Shown here piece by piece: positions 53,480 to 64,000 of a stretch of 64,000 bases of DNA. Positions within the stretch are counted from its first letter, which is position 1. Each line of letters opens with the position of its first letter. The translations under genes were made by a program, and so were the position numbers. Below the pieces are notes generated by a model. That model saw nothing but the letters and a program-made list of their open reading frames with translations. It did no database searches and was not told where the DNA came from. The stretch covers positions 418,699-482,698 of the forward strand of contig NZ_QREM01000010.1 in NCBI RefSeq assembly GCF_003353015.1, given 5' to 3'. This DNA is from Xanthomonas arboricola. GTDB taxonomy: Bacteria > Pseudomonadota > Gammaproteobacteria > Xanthomonadales > Xanthomonadaceae.

Positions 53480-53935
53480 ATGAACAAGCAGGTCGTCATC
53501 GCCGCTGCGCTCGCCATGCTGCTGGCCGGTTGCGCCAGCAGTTCCAAGGTGATGCTGGGTCAGGCGCGTGCGCCGATCGATCCGGCGCAGGTGCAGGTGT
53601 ATTCCAACGCGCCGGTCGGCTCGGTGGAGATCGCCCAGCTCGAATCCACCAGCGCCGCCGGCTTCGGCACCCAGGGCCAGACCGACGCGGCGGTACAACG
53701 GCTCAAGCGCGAGGCGGCAAAGCTCGGTGCCAATGGCGTGGTCATCGTCGGCGTGGGTTCGGAACGCTCCGGCGGCGGCCTGTCGGTCGGCGGTGGCAGC
53801 TACGGCGGCCGCGTCGGCGGCGGCCTGGGCATCGGCATCCCAACCACCCAGAAGCGCGCGGCCGGCATGGCGATCTGGGTGCCGGCGGGGGCGCAGCAGC
53901 GTGCTGCGCCTGATGTGCCGCCCCCAATGCGCTGA
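53480..53935 (+). CDS. Small lipoprotein of unknown function
   Basis: 151 residues. Signal MNKQVVIAAALAMLLAGC with lipobox LAGC (Cys 18). The mature part includes LGQARAPIDPAQVQVYSNAP, SVEIAQLESTSAAGFGTQGQ, LKREAAKLGANGVVIVGVG, a Gly-rich stretch (SVGGGSYGGRVGGGLGIG) and WVPAGAQQ. The pattern of 'AP-DP--V-VY--AP' and 'A--LGANGV' is seen in small YbjQ-like or DUF-type lipoproteins. It is convergent with the DUF885 gene, separated by a long hairpin. Confidence 0.75.
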   Translation: MNKQVVIAAALAMLLAGCASSSKVMLGQARAPIDPAQVQVYSNAPVGSVEIAQLESTSAAGFGTQGQTDAAVQRLKREAAKLGANGVVIVGVGSERSGGGLSVGGGSYGGRVGGGLGIGIPTTQKRAAGMAIWVPAGAQQRAAPDVPPPMR

Positions 53936-53963
53936 GGTGAGCCTCAAGGATTGGCAAGCATTT

Positions 53964-54040
53964 GCGACGGCAGCACCGCAGCAGGGCGCGATGGTTGGCT
54001 GATTCAGGCTCCATCGCGCCCTGCTGCGTTGCGCCGTCGC
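53964..54040. terminator. Long imperfect hairpin between convergent genes
   Basis: The left arm (53964-53994, GCGACGG...GGCGCGATGG) is nearly complementary to the right arm (54011-54040, CCATCGCGCC...CCGTCGC); the inner 20 bp pair without gaps. The loop is 16 nt. It lies between the lipoprotein gene (plus) and the DUF885 gene (minus) and probably terminates both transcripts. Confidence 0.6.
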
Positions 54041-54047
54041 CAATCGC

Positions 54048-55838
54048 TTAGCGCTTGCCCTGCTGCGCCGGGATGAACTGCGTCTCCACCGCCTTGGCCA
54101 GCTGGTCGGGCGGTAGCAGGCCCTGGTCGAGCAGGAAGTTGTTGAAGGCCAGGCGGTCGAACTTGTTGCCGAGGATCAGCTCGGTGCGCATGCGCAGTTC
54201 CAGGATGCGGGTGTAGCCGTAGAAATAGCTGCCGGCCTGGCCGGGGGCGCGGACGGTGTAGCGGTCCAGTTCCTGGCGGGTCATCGCTGGCGAGAGGCCG
54301 ACATCGTCTTCGAGCACCTGGCCTGCGCGCTCCCGGTCGATCAGGCCGAGGTTGAGCATCGGGTCGAGCATGGCGCGGGCGGCGCGCAGCAGGCGGAACT
54401 GCAGGGCGATCAGCTGGCCATCGAGTGGTTCGTACGGGACCATCTCGGCTTCGGCATACAGTGCCCAGCCTTCGACATTGACCGAGTTGAACGCGAACAG
54501 GCTGCGCGCCAGCGACACGCCACGTTCGACCATGGCGGTGAACTGCAGCTCGTGGCCGGGGCGGCCTTCGTGCGCGCTGAGCGTCCAGGCGGCCGAGCCG
54601 AAGTTGAAGTCGTCGTACTGCTCCTTCTTGGCGCCGTCGGCAGTGGGGTTGCCCAGCGGCAGCACGAACTGGCCCTGCTGGCCGGTATTGCCGATCAGCG
54701 GTGCCGGCAGGAAGTGCGGCGCCGGTTGCGCGGCGCTTTCGGCCGCACTGCCCAGGCGCATCTGCATCGGGCGATTGGGCACATCGACGATGCGCTGCTG
54801 ACGGATGATCGGGTCGATCTGGTCGATCACGCCGCGGTAGTGGGTTTCCAGCTGGTCGTCGGCGATCTTGTTGCCCTTGAGCGCACGGATCACCTGCACG
54901 TAATCGCTACCCTGCACGCCCTTGGCCTTGGCCACCAGCGGCGCGAGCTGACGCATCGCCGAGCGGGTTTCCATGAATTCCAGCTGCGCGCGCTGGATCA
55001 GCTGCTGCGGGGCGATGTCGATGCCGACCTGCTTGAGCTGGAAGGCATACAGCGGTTCGGGCAGGCGGGTGTCCTTGCGTGCCTTGGGCAGCACGGTGGT
55101 GCGGGTCCAGTTCGCGTAGTCCTTGAGTTGCGTGGACATCGCCTTGAGCGCTTCGTCGGCACCGGCGATCTTGTACTTGGCGAACAGCTCGCCGATGCCG
55201 GCGACGTAGGTGTCCACGTTGGCCAGCGCCTGCTCCACTTCGCGCTCGGTCGGCTGCAGCAAGGCCTTATTGCCAAGCTGTTCCTCGTAGCGCTGGCGGG
55301 CCAGCGTGGTGGTCGGGGTCGTGCCCGGCACCAGGCCCACGTAACGCTTGAGGCGATCCAGCGCCTTGGCGCGGCGCTCGGGCACGGTCTGGTCGGACAG
55401 CAATCCATTGAGGCCGCTGAAGACCAGCTGCGGCGCGTCGTTCCACGGCAGCAGGTAGCGCTCGTTGAGCTGGCTGCCTTCGATGTTCTGCTCGGCCGCC
55501 GCGATCATGATCTGCAGATCCTGGCGCACATTGGTGTCACGCTCGGTCGCCAGCCTGGCCTGCAGCGCAGCGCGCGCCTTGCTCATCGCATCGCGGTAGC
55601 GCGCGGCGTTGTTCGGCCCCAGGTCGATGACCTGGTCGTCGTAGCCGGGCACGCCGAAGAAGCTGGCGTACTCGGGCTGGAACGGCGCCTGCGCGTTCAG
55701 CAGGATCTGTGCGTAGCCGTTGCTGGTCTGCACCCAGGCCGGCGTCGCAGGCTGGGCCTGCGCGGTTTTACCGGTCTGTGCCTGCAATGGCAGCGAGGCA
55801 CCGAGCGCCAGCGCAACGGCGAGAACGAGTGGTTTCAT
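54048..55838 (-). CDS. DUF885 metalloprotein, exported
   Basis: 596 residues. Signal peptide MKPLVLAVALALGASLPLQA. The DUF885 zinc motif is LSAHEGRPGHELQFTAMV (HExxH-like, followed by EGWALYAEAEM). These proteins are M3/M32-like gluzincin relatives thought to act as dipeptidases, but enzyme activity is not established for this one. The long N-terminal helical part (about 60-400) is typical. Start ATG at 55838. It is separated by 332 nt from the DPP-IV-type gene upstream. Confidence 0.85.
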   Translation of the reverse strand: MKPLVLAVALALGASLPLQAQTGKTAQAQPATPAWVQTSNGYAQILLNAQAPFQPEYASFFGVPGYDDQVIDLGPNNAARYRDAMSKARAALQARLATERDTNVRQDLQIMIAAAEQNIEGSQLNERYLLPWNDAPQLVFSGLNGLLSDQTVPERRAKALDRLKRYVGLVPGTTPTTTLARQRYEEQLGNKALLQPTEREVEQALANVDTYVAGIGELFAKYKIAGADEALKAMSTQLKDYANWTRTTVLPKARKDTRLPEPLYAFQLKQVGIDIAPQQLIQRAQLEFMETRSAMRQLAPLVAKAKGVQGSDYVQVIRALKGNKIADDQLETHYRGVIDQIDPIIRQQRIVDVPNRPMQMRLGSAAESAAQPAPHFLPAPLIGNTGQQGQFVLPLGNPTADGAKKEQYDDFNFGSAAWTLSAHEGRPGHELQFTAMVERGVSLARSLFAFNSVNVEGWALYAEAEMVPYEPLDGQLIALQFRLLRAARAMLDPMLNLGLIDRERAGQVLEDDVGLSPAMTRQELDRYTVRAPGQAGSYFYGYTRILELRMRTELILGNKFDRLAFNNFLLDQGLLPPDQLAKAVETQFIPAQQGKR

Positions 55839-56170
55839 TGGGTGGATCCGCAAGTTGAGTAGCGCGACCCTACCCATCCGCAGCCGCTGCGGCAATGCGC
55901 CTTAGGTCATGGTTCGCAGGATTGCGGCAGCGCTTGCGGGCCTGTGACCAAGCTGCAGACGTTGGGCGATTGCAGCTTGCGAGGCGATGCAGCGAACCGG
56001 TGGCGGCGATGACATCACAACGTCCTTCTGGCCCAGGTACCGGCATACGACGGCAGATCACGGTGGCGGCAGGCAAACGCCGCAGCGCGACCAACGTCGC
56101 CGCTGCGCAGCGGCAGCGCCCGCCCTTGCCACTGCAGTTGCCGCGTCCCCTGCAGCCGAGCGCCGGCCGC
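55839..56170. other. Gene-free interval
   Basis: 332 bases between the DUF885 start and the stop of the S9 peptidase gene, both on the minus strand. It should carry the DUF885 promoter. No gene or repeat recognised. Confidence 0.5.
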
Positions 56171-58651
<2,481 letters not shown>

Positions 58652-59341
58652 TCAGCGCTTGCCGAACAGATGCTTGCGTTCTTCCTCGCCCAGCGGCTTG
58701 CCGGCATCGGGATTGACCTTCTCCGTCAAGGCGTACGCGCGCTGCGTGGCCGGGCGCGCGGCGATGGCGGCGTGCCAGCGTTGCAGATGCGGGAACGCGG
58801 CGTAGTCCGGCTTGAGGTCGGCATAGACCTCGATCCACGGATAGCTGGCCATGTCGGCGATGCCGTAATCGTCGCCGGAAAGGAAGGCGTGGCTGGCCAG
58901 GCGCGTGTCGAGCACGCCATGCAGGCGGCGCACCTCGGCGTTGTAGCGCTCGATCGCGTAGGGAATCTTTTCCGGCGCATAGACGTTGAAGTGGCCCATC
59001 TGGCCGCTCATCGGCCCCAGCCCGCCCATCTGCCAGAACAACCATTCCAGCGCGGCGATGCGGCCACGCGCATCGCGCGGCAGGAAGCGGCTGGTCTTTT
59101 CGGCCAGGTACAGCAGGATGGCGCCGGATTCGAACACGCTCTGCGCGGGACCGCCGCCGGCCGGTGCGTGGTCGACGATGGCCGGCATCTTGTTGTTGGG
59201 CGAAACCTGCAGGAACGCCGGCGCGAATTGCTCGCCCTTGCCGATGTCGACCGGCTTGAGCGTGTAGTCCAGCCCGGCTTCTTCCAGGAACAGGGTGACC
59301 TTGTGGCCGTTGGGGGTGGGCCAGTAGTACAGGTCGATCAT
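58652..59341 (-). CDS. Glutathione S-transferase, YfcG/Ure2-like
   Basis: 229 residues. The thioredoxin-like N-terminal domain (LYYWPTPNGHKVTLFLEEAG, then SPNNKMPAIVD) has the Asn/Thr pattern of YfcG and YghU rather than a Ser or Tyr GST. The C-terminal helical domain includes YGIADMASYPWIEVY. Such enzymes reduce disulfides with glutathione. The second of two adjacent ATGs (59341) is spaced better from GGAG than the first (59344). It is divergent from the TonB-dependent receptor gene. Confidence 0.88.
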   Translation of the reverse strand: MIDLYYWPTPNGHKVTLFLEEAGLDYTLKPVDIGKGEQFAPAFLQVSPNNKMPAIVDHAPAGGGPAQSVFESGAILLYLAEKTSRFLPRDARGRIAALEWLFWQMGGLGPMSGQMGHFNVYAPEKIPYAIERYNAEVRRLHGVLDTRLASHAFLSGDDYGIADMASYPWIEVYADLKPDYAAFPHLQRWHAAIAARPATQRAYALTEKVNPDAGKPLGEEERKHLFGKR

Positions 59342-59344
59342 CAT

Positions 59345-59718
59345 GCGCTCCAGGTCGTAAGGGGTGGTTCGGGGGACAACTGACACGCAAGCTGGGCCGT
59401 CTTCGATCACGCAACAGCGCCAGGCCGGGCTCCCGCATGCGGGTAGGCCGCATCCGTGCAGCAGGCTCGCATGAGCGGCATCTGCCATCCGCAGGGCCGG
59501 CAAGCTGCCGTGGAATACCAAGGGTACGGGCAAGCGATCGCCCTTGTCCGCCTGTGGCGGCACCCGTCGTGGAACGGTGTGTGGCGTCCTCGGCTCGCGG
59601 CCGATGCTGCAGTGCAAGTTGACTTGGTTAAGCCAGCGCTAACAAATGCGCGATTGCTGTTCGACCTTTTGCCTGTTCCGCTCGGGGCCGGCTTTCCTTG
59701 CTTGGGGATGGAATCATC
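59345..59718. other. Divergent region upstream of the TonB-dependent receptor
   Basis: 374 bases between GST (minus) and receptor (plus). It includes a candidate -35 (TTGACT at 59619) and a partly dyad-symmetric sequence at 59624-59645, entered separately. No gene. Confidence 0.5.
59624..59645. promoter_or_regulatory. Imperfect dyad upstream of receptor gene, possible LacI-type operator
   Basis: GGTTA (59626-59630) and TAAC (59640-59643) form opposing half-sites of an operator-like dyad around AGCCAGCGC, with TTG and CAA at the outer edges. LacI-family regulators commonly bind such TGxTAxCGxTxACA sites and often control TonB-dependent receptor loci. The symmetry is imperfect, so this is tentative. 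Confidence 0.3.
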
Positions 59719-62700
59719 GTGAGAGAGCTACGCACCCTGCCGCGCACGCGGCGCTTGACGTCTGCCTTGCTGTTCGCATTGTCGACGCCGCTTGCCGCGC
59801 AAACCGCGCCTGCACCGCAGTCGGCCTCGACCGTGCCCGGTTCCAGCCAGGCCGACCCTGCCACGCTCGATACCGTCCAGGTCAGCGGTATCCGCGGCAG
59901 CCTCACCTCGTCGATGAACGTCAAGCGCGATGCGCAGGGCATCGTCGACGGCATCGTGGCCGAGGACATCGGCAAGTTCCCCGACACCAACCTGGCCGAG
60001 TCGCTGCAGCGCATCAGCGGCGTGTCGATCGACCGCTCACTGGGCGAAGGCTCGCGCGTCACCGTGCGCGGCGTCGGCCCGGACTTCAACCTGGTGCTGT
60101 TGAACGGCCGGCAGATGCCGGGCGCCAGCATCGAAGAATCCAACGCCTCCAACTCGCGTGCGTTCGACTTCGCCAACCTGGCGTCGGAGTCGATCTCCGG
60201 CATCGAGGTGTTCAAGACCAGCCGCGCCAGCACGCCCACCGGCGGTATCGGTGCCACCATCAACATCAAGACGGCCCGGCCGCTGGACAACCCGGGCCTG
60301 CATGCCAACGTGGGCCTCAAGGGCGTGCACGATGCCTCCAACGAGAACCTGCCCGGCCGCCTGCAGGGCGATGCGCTGACGCCGGAAATCTCCGGCATCT
60401 TCAGCACCACCTCGGACGATGGCCGCTTTGGCGTGTCGTTGAGCGGCAGCTACCAGGAACGCGACTTCGGCTACAGCCAGGTCGGCGTGCCCAATGGCTG
60501 GCGTTCGTTCCGCGGCGATTCCACCGCCTACGGCACCATCCCTCAGCCGGGGACGGCGGGTTCGGAGAACATCGCCAACCGCCCCGGCCCGAACGATATC
60601 TACTCGGTGCCGCAGAACCTCAACTACCGCGTGGTCGGCGTCGAGCGCCAGCGCACCAACGGCCAGCTGGTGCTGCAGTACAAGCCGCTGGACAACGTCA
60701 CCACCACGCTGGATTACACCTACTCGGAAAACAAGATCCAGCAGCAGCGCAACGAAATGTCGGTGTGGTTCAACTATGGGCCCTCCGCCAGCGCCTGGAC
60801 CAACGGCCCGGTGGCCGGTCCGATCACCTATTCGGAAATCGTCAACCCGGCCACCAGCGATCTGGCCACCGCCGGTTCCAACGCGGCCACGCGCAACCAG
60901 AACAAGTCGCTGGGCTTCAACGTGGATTGGGCGGTGAACGACCAGTTCAAGCTCAACTTCGACATCCACCGCTCCACCGCCGAAGCCGGCGCGGACAGCC
61001 CGGACGGGTCGAGCAATTCGCTGGGTGTGTCCGGCTTTTACCGCGGCACCTCGGTGGTGGATTTCAGCAAGGATTTCCCGGTATTGCAGCAGCAGCTGGG
61101 CTTCGGCCTGACCGGGCTGGATCCGTCGCGCACGCTGGTCACCGGCTCGGCGTTCCGCAACAGCTACATGAAGTCGGAGATCGACCAGGCGCAGGTCAAC
61201 GGCGACTTCACCTTCGAAAACTATTCGCAGCTGAAGTTCGGCATCGGCAGCACCGAGGTCAAGAACCGCTCGGCGTTCTCCAATGTGCAGCGCGATACCT
61301 GGAACGGCAACGGCACCGCAGCCGACTATCCGGACGACTTGTGGATCCCCAGTGCGTTTGCGCAGTACTTCGACGCGATCGACGGCAGCGGCAATCCGGC
61401 GCAGTTCAACCAGCTGTTCCTGTTCGACTTCGAACGTGCCCGCCAGGCGGCCGCGCAGGTGGCCGGCGACGATGCGCTGTACCGCACCTCGCCGGTGTTC
61501 ACCACCGACCGCCGCGTGACTGAAAAATCCAAGAACGCCTATTTGCAGTGGAACAACAGCTGGGACGATCTGCGCGTGCCGATCAGCCTGGCCGCCGGTG
61601 TGCGCTACGAAGAAACCAAGGTGGACGCACAGGCGCTGGTGCCGGTGGCGGTGGGCATCGACTGGGTCGCCAACAACGAGTTGCCGATTCGTGTGGCCAA
61701 TTCGGCGTTCGCCAGCGACAGCGGCAAGTACGAATACTGGCTACCCAGCCTGGACCTGAGTTTCAAGCTCACCGAAGACCTGGTGCTGCGCGGCAGCTAC
61801 GGCGAAACCATCGGCCGGCCCGGCTGGGGCGATATCCAGGGCGGGCAGACGCTCAGCGAGATCGCGCGCGTGGAAGGCGGCACCGGCCGGGAAGGCAACC
61901 CAGGCCTGAAGCCACTGCTCTCGCACAACATCGACCTGTCGCTGGAGTGGTACTACAGCGATGCCAGCTACGCCTCGGTGGGCTTCTTCCGCAAGAACAT
62001 CGACAACTACATCGGCGTGACCACGCGCAACGATACCTCGCTGGGCTTGAATACCCCGATTGGCGGCACGTACTGGAACGAAGCGCTGGCCAATGGATGC
62101 GCCTCGGCCGACCTGACCTGTATCCGCAACTACATCTTCCGCAACCGTAACGGTTCGCCGGGCGTAGTGCGCGCGGCCGATGCCAACGGCAACGCCACCG
62201 GCGTGATCAGCGGGCAGCCGGGCGATCCGGTGGCCAACTTCGCCATCACCGCGCCGGCCAACCAGCGCTCGGCCTCGCTGGACGGTTGGGAATTCAACCT
62301 GCAGCACATGTTCGGCGCCAGCGGCTTTGGCGTGTCGGCCAACTACACCATGGTCGACTCCGGGCTGACCTACGACAATGCGGTGATCGGCGAGCAGTTC
62401 GCGCTGGAAGGCCTGAGCGATTCGGCCAACGTGGTCGGCTTCTACGACCGCGACAAGTGGCAGGTGCGTGCGGCCTACAACTGGCGCGACGAGTTCCTGG
62501 CTGCGCGTTTCGACGGCGGCACCCAGCCCAACCCGGTCTATACCGAAGCCTATGGCCAGCTGGATCTGAGCATCGGGTACCAGTGGAACGAGAACCTGTC
62601 GCTGAGCCTGGAGGCGATCAACCTCACCGACGAGGTGCAGCGCCAGCACGGCAGGCAGAAGAACCAGATCGTCTACGCCACCCAGACCGGCCCGCGCTAC

Positions 62701-62730
62701 ATGCTGGGCCTGCGCTACAAGTTCTGGTGA
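59719..62730 (+). CDS. TonB-dependent receptor
   Basis: 1003 residues from a GTG start. Signal peptide MRELRTLPRTRRLTSALLFALSTPLAAQ; a TonB-box-like LDTVQVSG lies near residue 50. The plug domain (about 50-175) has FPDTNLAESLQRISGVSI, RVTVRGVGPDFNLVLLNGRQ and FKTSRASTPTGGIGATINI. The large 22-strand barrel ends in YMLGLRYKFW with the aromatic C terminus of outer-membrane proteins. The substrate is unknown; the SapC and cupin-like genes downstream form the typical xanthomonad/caulobacter locus for uptake of oligosaccharides or similar nutrients. Confidence 0.93.
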   Translation: MRELRTLPRTRRLTSALLFALSTPLAAQTAPAPQSASTVPGSSQADPATLDTVQVSGIRGSLTSSMNVKRDAQGIVDGIVAEDIGKFPDTNLAESLQRISGVSIDRSLGEGSRVTVRGVGPDFNLVLLNGRQMPGASIEESNASNSRAFDFANLASESISGIEVFKTSRASTPTGGIGATINIKTARPLDNPGLHANVGLKGVHDASNENLPGRLQGDALTPEISGIFSTTSDDGRFGVSLSGSYQERDFGYSQVGVPNGWRSFRGDSTAYGTIPQPGTAGSENIANRPGPNDIYSVPQNLNYRVVGVERQRTNGQLVLQYKPLDNVTTTLDYTYSENKIQQQRNEMSVWFNYGPSASAWTNGPVAGPITYSEIVNPATSDLATAGSNAATRNQNKSLGFNVDWAVNDQFKLNFDIHRSTAEAGADSPDGSSNSLGVSGFYRGTSVVDFSKDFPVLQQQLGFGLTGLDPSRTLVTGSAFRNSYMKSEIDQAQVNGDFTFENYSQLKFGIGSTEVKNRSAFSNVQRDTWNGNGTAADYPDDLWIPSAFAQYFDAIDGSGNPAQFNQLFLFDFERARQAAAQVAGDDALYRTSPVFTTDRRVTEKSKNAYLQWNNSWDDLRVPISLAAGVRYEETKVDAQALVPVAVGIDWVANNELPIRVANSAFASDSGKYEYWLPSLDLSFKLTEDLVLRGSYGETIGRPGWGDIQGGQTLSEIARVEGGTGREGNPGLKPLLSHNIDLSLEWYYSDASYASVGFFRKNIDNYIGVTTRNDTSLGLNTPIGGTYWNEALANGCASADLTCIRNYIFRNRNGSPGVVRAADANGNATGVISGQPGDPVANFAITAPANQRSASLDGWEFNLQHMFGASGFGVSANYTMVDSGLTYDNAVIGEQFALEGLSDSANVVGFYDRDKWQVRAAYNWRDEFLAARFDGGTQPNPVYTEAYGQLDLSIGYQWNENLSLSLEAINLTDEVQRQHGRQKNQIVYATQTGPRYMLGLRYKFW

Positions 62731-62813
62731 GGCAGCGCGTTGATCATGCAGTGATGTACTTTTAAGCGCTCTCGGCAGCCAGTCTGCCGGAGCGTCTCGC
62801 ACGGCTCTCTCGT

Positions 62814-62848
62814 GGCAAGTCCCGGATGCGACGCATCCGGGACTTGCC
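62814..62848. terminator. Perfect 17-bp hairpin after the receptor gene
   Basis: GGCAAGTCCCGGATGCG (62814-62830) and CGCATCCGGGACTTGCC (62832-62848) are perfectly complementary with one base between them, so the loop effectively opens to a few bases. No long T tract follows. It lies between the receptor and SapC genes and probably attenuates transcription. Confidence 0.6.
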
Positions 62849-62906
62849 ATGCCCAAGCAACTGTCCAAGCATGGGCCACGCGCCCCGCGTGATGTGTCGC
62901 CCCCCC

Positions 62907-63608
62907 ATGACCAATGCCGTGTTGTTGAACAATCTCGATCACCGCGACCTGCGCGTGATCACCGCCCATGGCGCCGCCTATGGCGATGACGTGATGTCGG
63001 CGGCGACGTTTCCGCAGGAATTCCGCCAGCTGCAGGGCCAGTACCCGATCGTGTTCCACCGCAGCGACAGCGGGCGTTTTCAGCCGCTGGCCCTGCTGGG
63101 ATTGCGCCTGGGCGAGAACCTGTTTCTGGATGGCGCGCGCTGGGATGCGCCGTATGTCCCGCTGGCAATCCAGCGCCAACCGTTCCTGATCGGCGAGCAA
63201 CCGGACGGGCCGATGGTGCACGTGGATCTGGACAGCCCGCGCATCAGCACCCAGGCAGGCGAGCTGCTGTTCCGCGAACACGGCGGCACCACCGATTTCC
63301 TGTATCACATCAGCCAATTGCTGCGCACGCTGCACGACGGGCTGGCGGCGAGCGATGCCTTCGTCGAGCGCCTGCTGCGCTACGAGTTGCTGGAACCGTT
63401 CGTGTTCGAAGCCACGCTCGACAACGGCCTGGACTGCCGGCTGGCCGGCCTGCACACCGTGCACGAAGAACGCCTGCGCGCGCTCGGCAAGACCGCGCTG
63501 CTGGACCTGCACCGGCATGGCGATCTGGAACCGCTGTACATGGCGGTGGCCTCGATCGCGCAATTCCGCCACCTGCTCGACCGCCTGCAGCGCCGTCATG
63601 CTGGCTGA
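62907..63608 (+). CDS. SapC family protein
   Basis: 233 residues. The SapC-like sequence (VLLNNLDHRDLRVITAHGAA, FPQEFRQLQGQYPIVFHRSD, RLGENLFLDGARWDAPYVPL, QRQPFLIGEQ, EELLFREHGGTTDFL-type segment, LLRTLHDGLAASDAFVERLL) is typical of SapC proteins found next to TonB-dependent receptors. Its role is unknown; it may be secreted or a periplasmic partner. The ATG at 62907 is followed by an overlapping cupin-like gene (11-nt overlap). It has no signal peptide. Confidence 0.85.
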   Translation: MTNAVLLNNLDHRDLRVITAHGAAYGDDVMSAATFPQEFRQLQGQYPIVFHRSDSGRFQPLALLGLRLGENLFLDGARWDAPYVPLAIQRQPFLIGEQPDGPMVHVDLDSPRISTQAGELLFREHGGTTDFLYHISQLLRTLHDGLAASDAFVERLLRYELLEPFVFEATLDNGLDCRLAGLHTVHEERLRALGKTALLDLHRHGDLEPLYMAVASIAQFRHLLDRLQRRHAG

Positions 63609-64000
63609 GCCGCGCGCCATCGAAGAGCGACACGGGCTGGACCCGCAGCAGCCGGACCCGGCCGTGCTGCGCTCCACCACGCCGCTGGTCTTGCGCGGGC
63701 TGGTGCGCGACTGGCCGCTGGCGCAGGCCGGCGCGCGCTCTGCGCAGGCGGCCGCTGCCTACCTGCGCGGCTTCGATCGCGGCGAAGCAGTGGTGGCGCA
63801 GGTCGGCCCGCCGGAGATCGATGGGCGATTGTTCTACAACGCGGACATGAGCGGTTTCAATTTCCGCCCCGAGCGGGTGCCGCTGGCGGTGGTGCTGGAC
63901 ACCCTGCTGCGCGACCTGCACGACCCGCAGCCACCGGCGATCTATGTCGGCTCCACCACGCTGGACACCTACCTGCCCGGCCTGCGCGCGCACAACCCGA
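63598..64000 (+). CDS. Cupin-like (JmjC-type) domain protein, N-terminal part
   Basis: The frame is open to the end of the window; 134 residues are visible. It starts MLAEPRAIEERHGLDPQQPD, contains TTPLVLRGLVRDWPLAQAGA, FYNADMSGFNFRPERVPL and IYVGSTTLDTYLPGLRAHNP. This is the entry part of cupin-8/JmjC-like proteins (LRGLVRDWPLA, FF/FY-N-DM-GFNF). The metal-binding HxD/H site would lie beyond the window end. It overlaps sapC by 11 nt. In comparable loci the next gene is often a tryptophan halogenase-type protein. Confidence 0.78.
   Translation, partial: MLAEPRAIEERHGLDPQQPDPAVLRSTTPLVLRGLVRDWPLAQAGARSAQAAAAYLRGFDRGEAVVAQVGPPEIDGRLFYNADMSGFNFRPERVPLAVVLDTLLRDLHDPQPPAIYVGSTTLDTYLPGLRAHNP

Overview
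The window is about 64 kb of GC-rich (roughly two-thirds GC) chromosomal DNA with the gene content and style of a Xanthomonas species (gammaproteobacteria, Lysobacterales). The pointers are a PhoPQ pair next to a PepSY-type protein, a periplasmic catalase with an ankyrin partner, a TonB-dependent receptor followed by SapC and cupin-like genes, xanthomonad-style GC-rich palindromic repeats, and strong GC3 bias. This is an inference from content; no database search was run. There are no rRNA genes, CRISPR arrays, phage genes or intact insertion sequences. One tRNA-Thr(UGU) gene is present.

Layout. 0-5.2 kb: end of a HAD hydrolase gene, an M17 aminopeptidase, a catalase-like peroxidase translationally coupled to a cytochrome b561, a REP-like repeat block and a ThuA-like protein. 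5.6-12.8 kb: a NarL-type response regulator and DesK-type kinase divergent from an adaptor, ATPase and two permeases (MacAB-like exporter), with a perfect 14-bp palindrome in the divergent promoter region. 13-19.7 kb: lipoprotein alpha/beta hydrolase, two coupled EamA/RarD transporters, an M28 peptidase and a metallo-beta-lactamase-fold hydrolase. 19.8-23.1 kb: trpS with a C-terminal YegP-like domain, csbD, two entericidin-like lipoproteins and arginase.

23.6-26.0 kb holds the most interesting module: two Roadblock-like proteins, a 305-residue protein with a possible winged-helix end, and a small Ras-like GTPase, tightly packed and resembling actinobacterial conservons and MglA/MglB systems. 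26.5-31.5 kb: tmk, tRNA-Thr, a SPOR protein, coaX-birA and an MtfA-like peptidase. 31.6-38.5 kb: DUF1501/DUF1800 pair, phoP-phoQ with a PepSY-like gene, and dusA. 39.8-45.4 kb: katB-ankB, a DUF6624 protein and dinG. 45.6-48 kb: aroE with two coupled membrane proteins and a beta-propeller protein. A gene-free 0.9-kb stretch with an inverted pair of repeats follows.

48.9-58.4 kb: a Fur-box-preceded PepSY/flavodoxin/ferredoxin-reductase fusion, hemB, a lipoprotein, a DUF885 protein and a dipeptidyl-peptidase-IV-like enzyme. 58.6-64 kb: a glutathione S-transferase divergent from a TonB-dependent receptor, SapC and cupin-like cluster that runs off the end.

Recurring themes are oxidative-stress defence (two catalase-type systems), envelope sensing and export, iron/heme metabolism and peptide degradation. 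Start codons were chosen by ribosome-binding site, signal peptide and family length; several are GTG.
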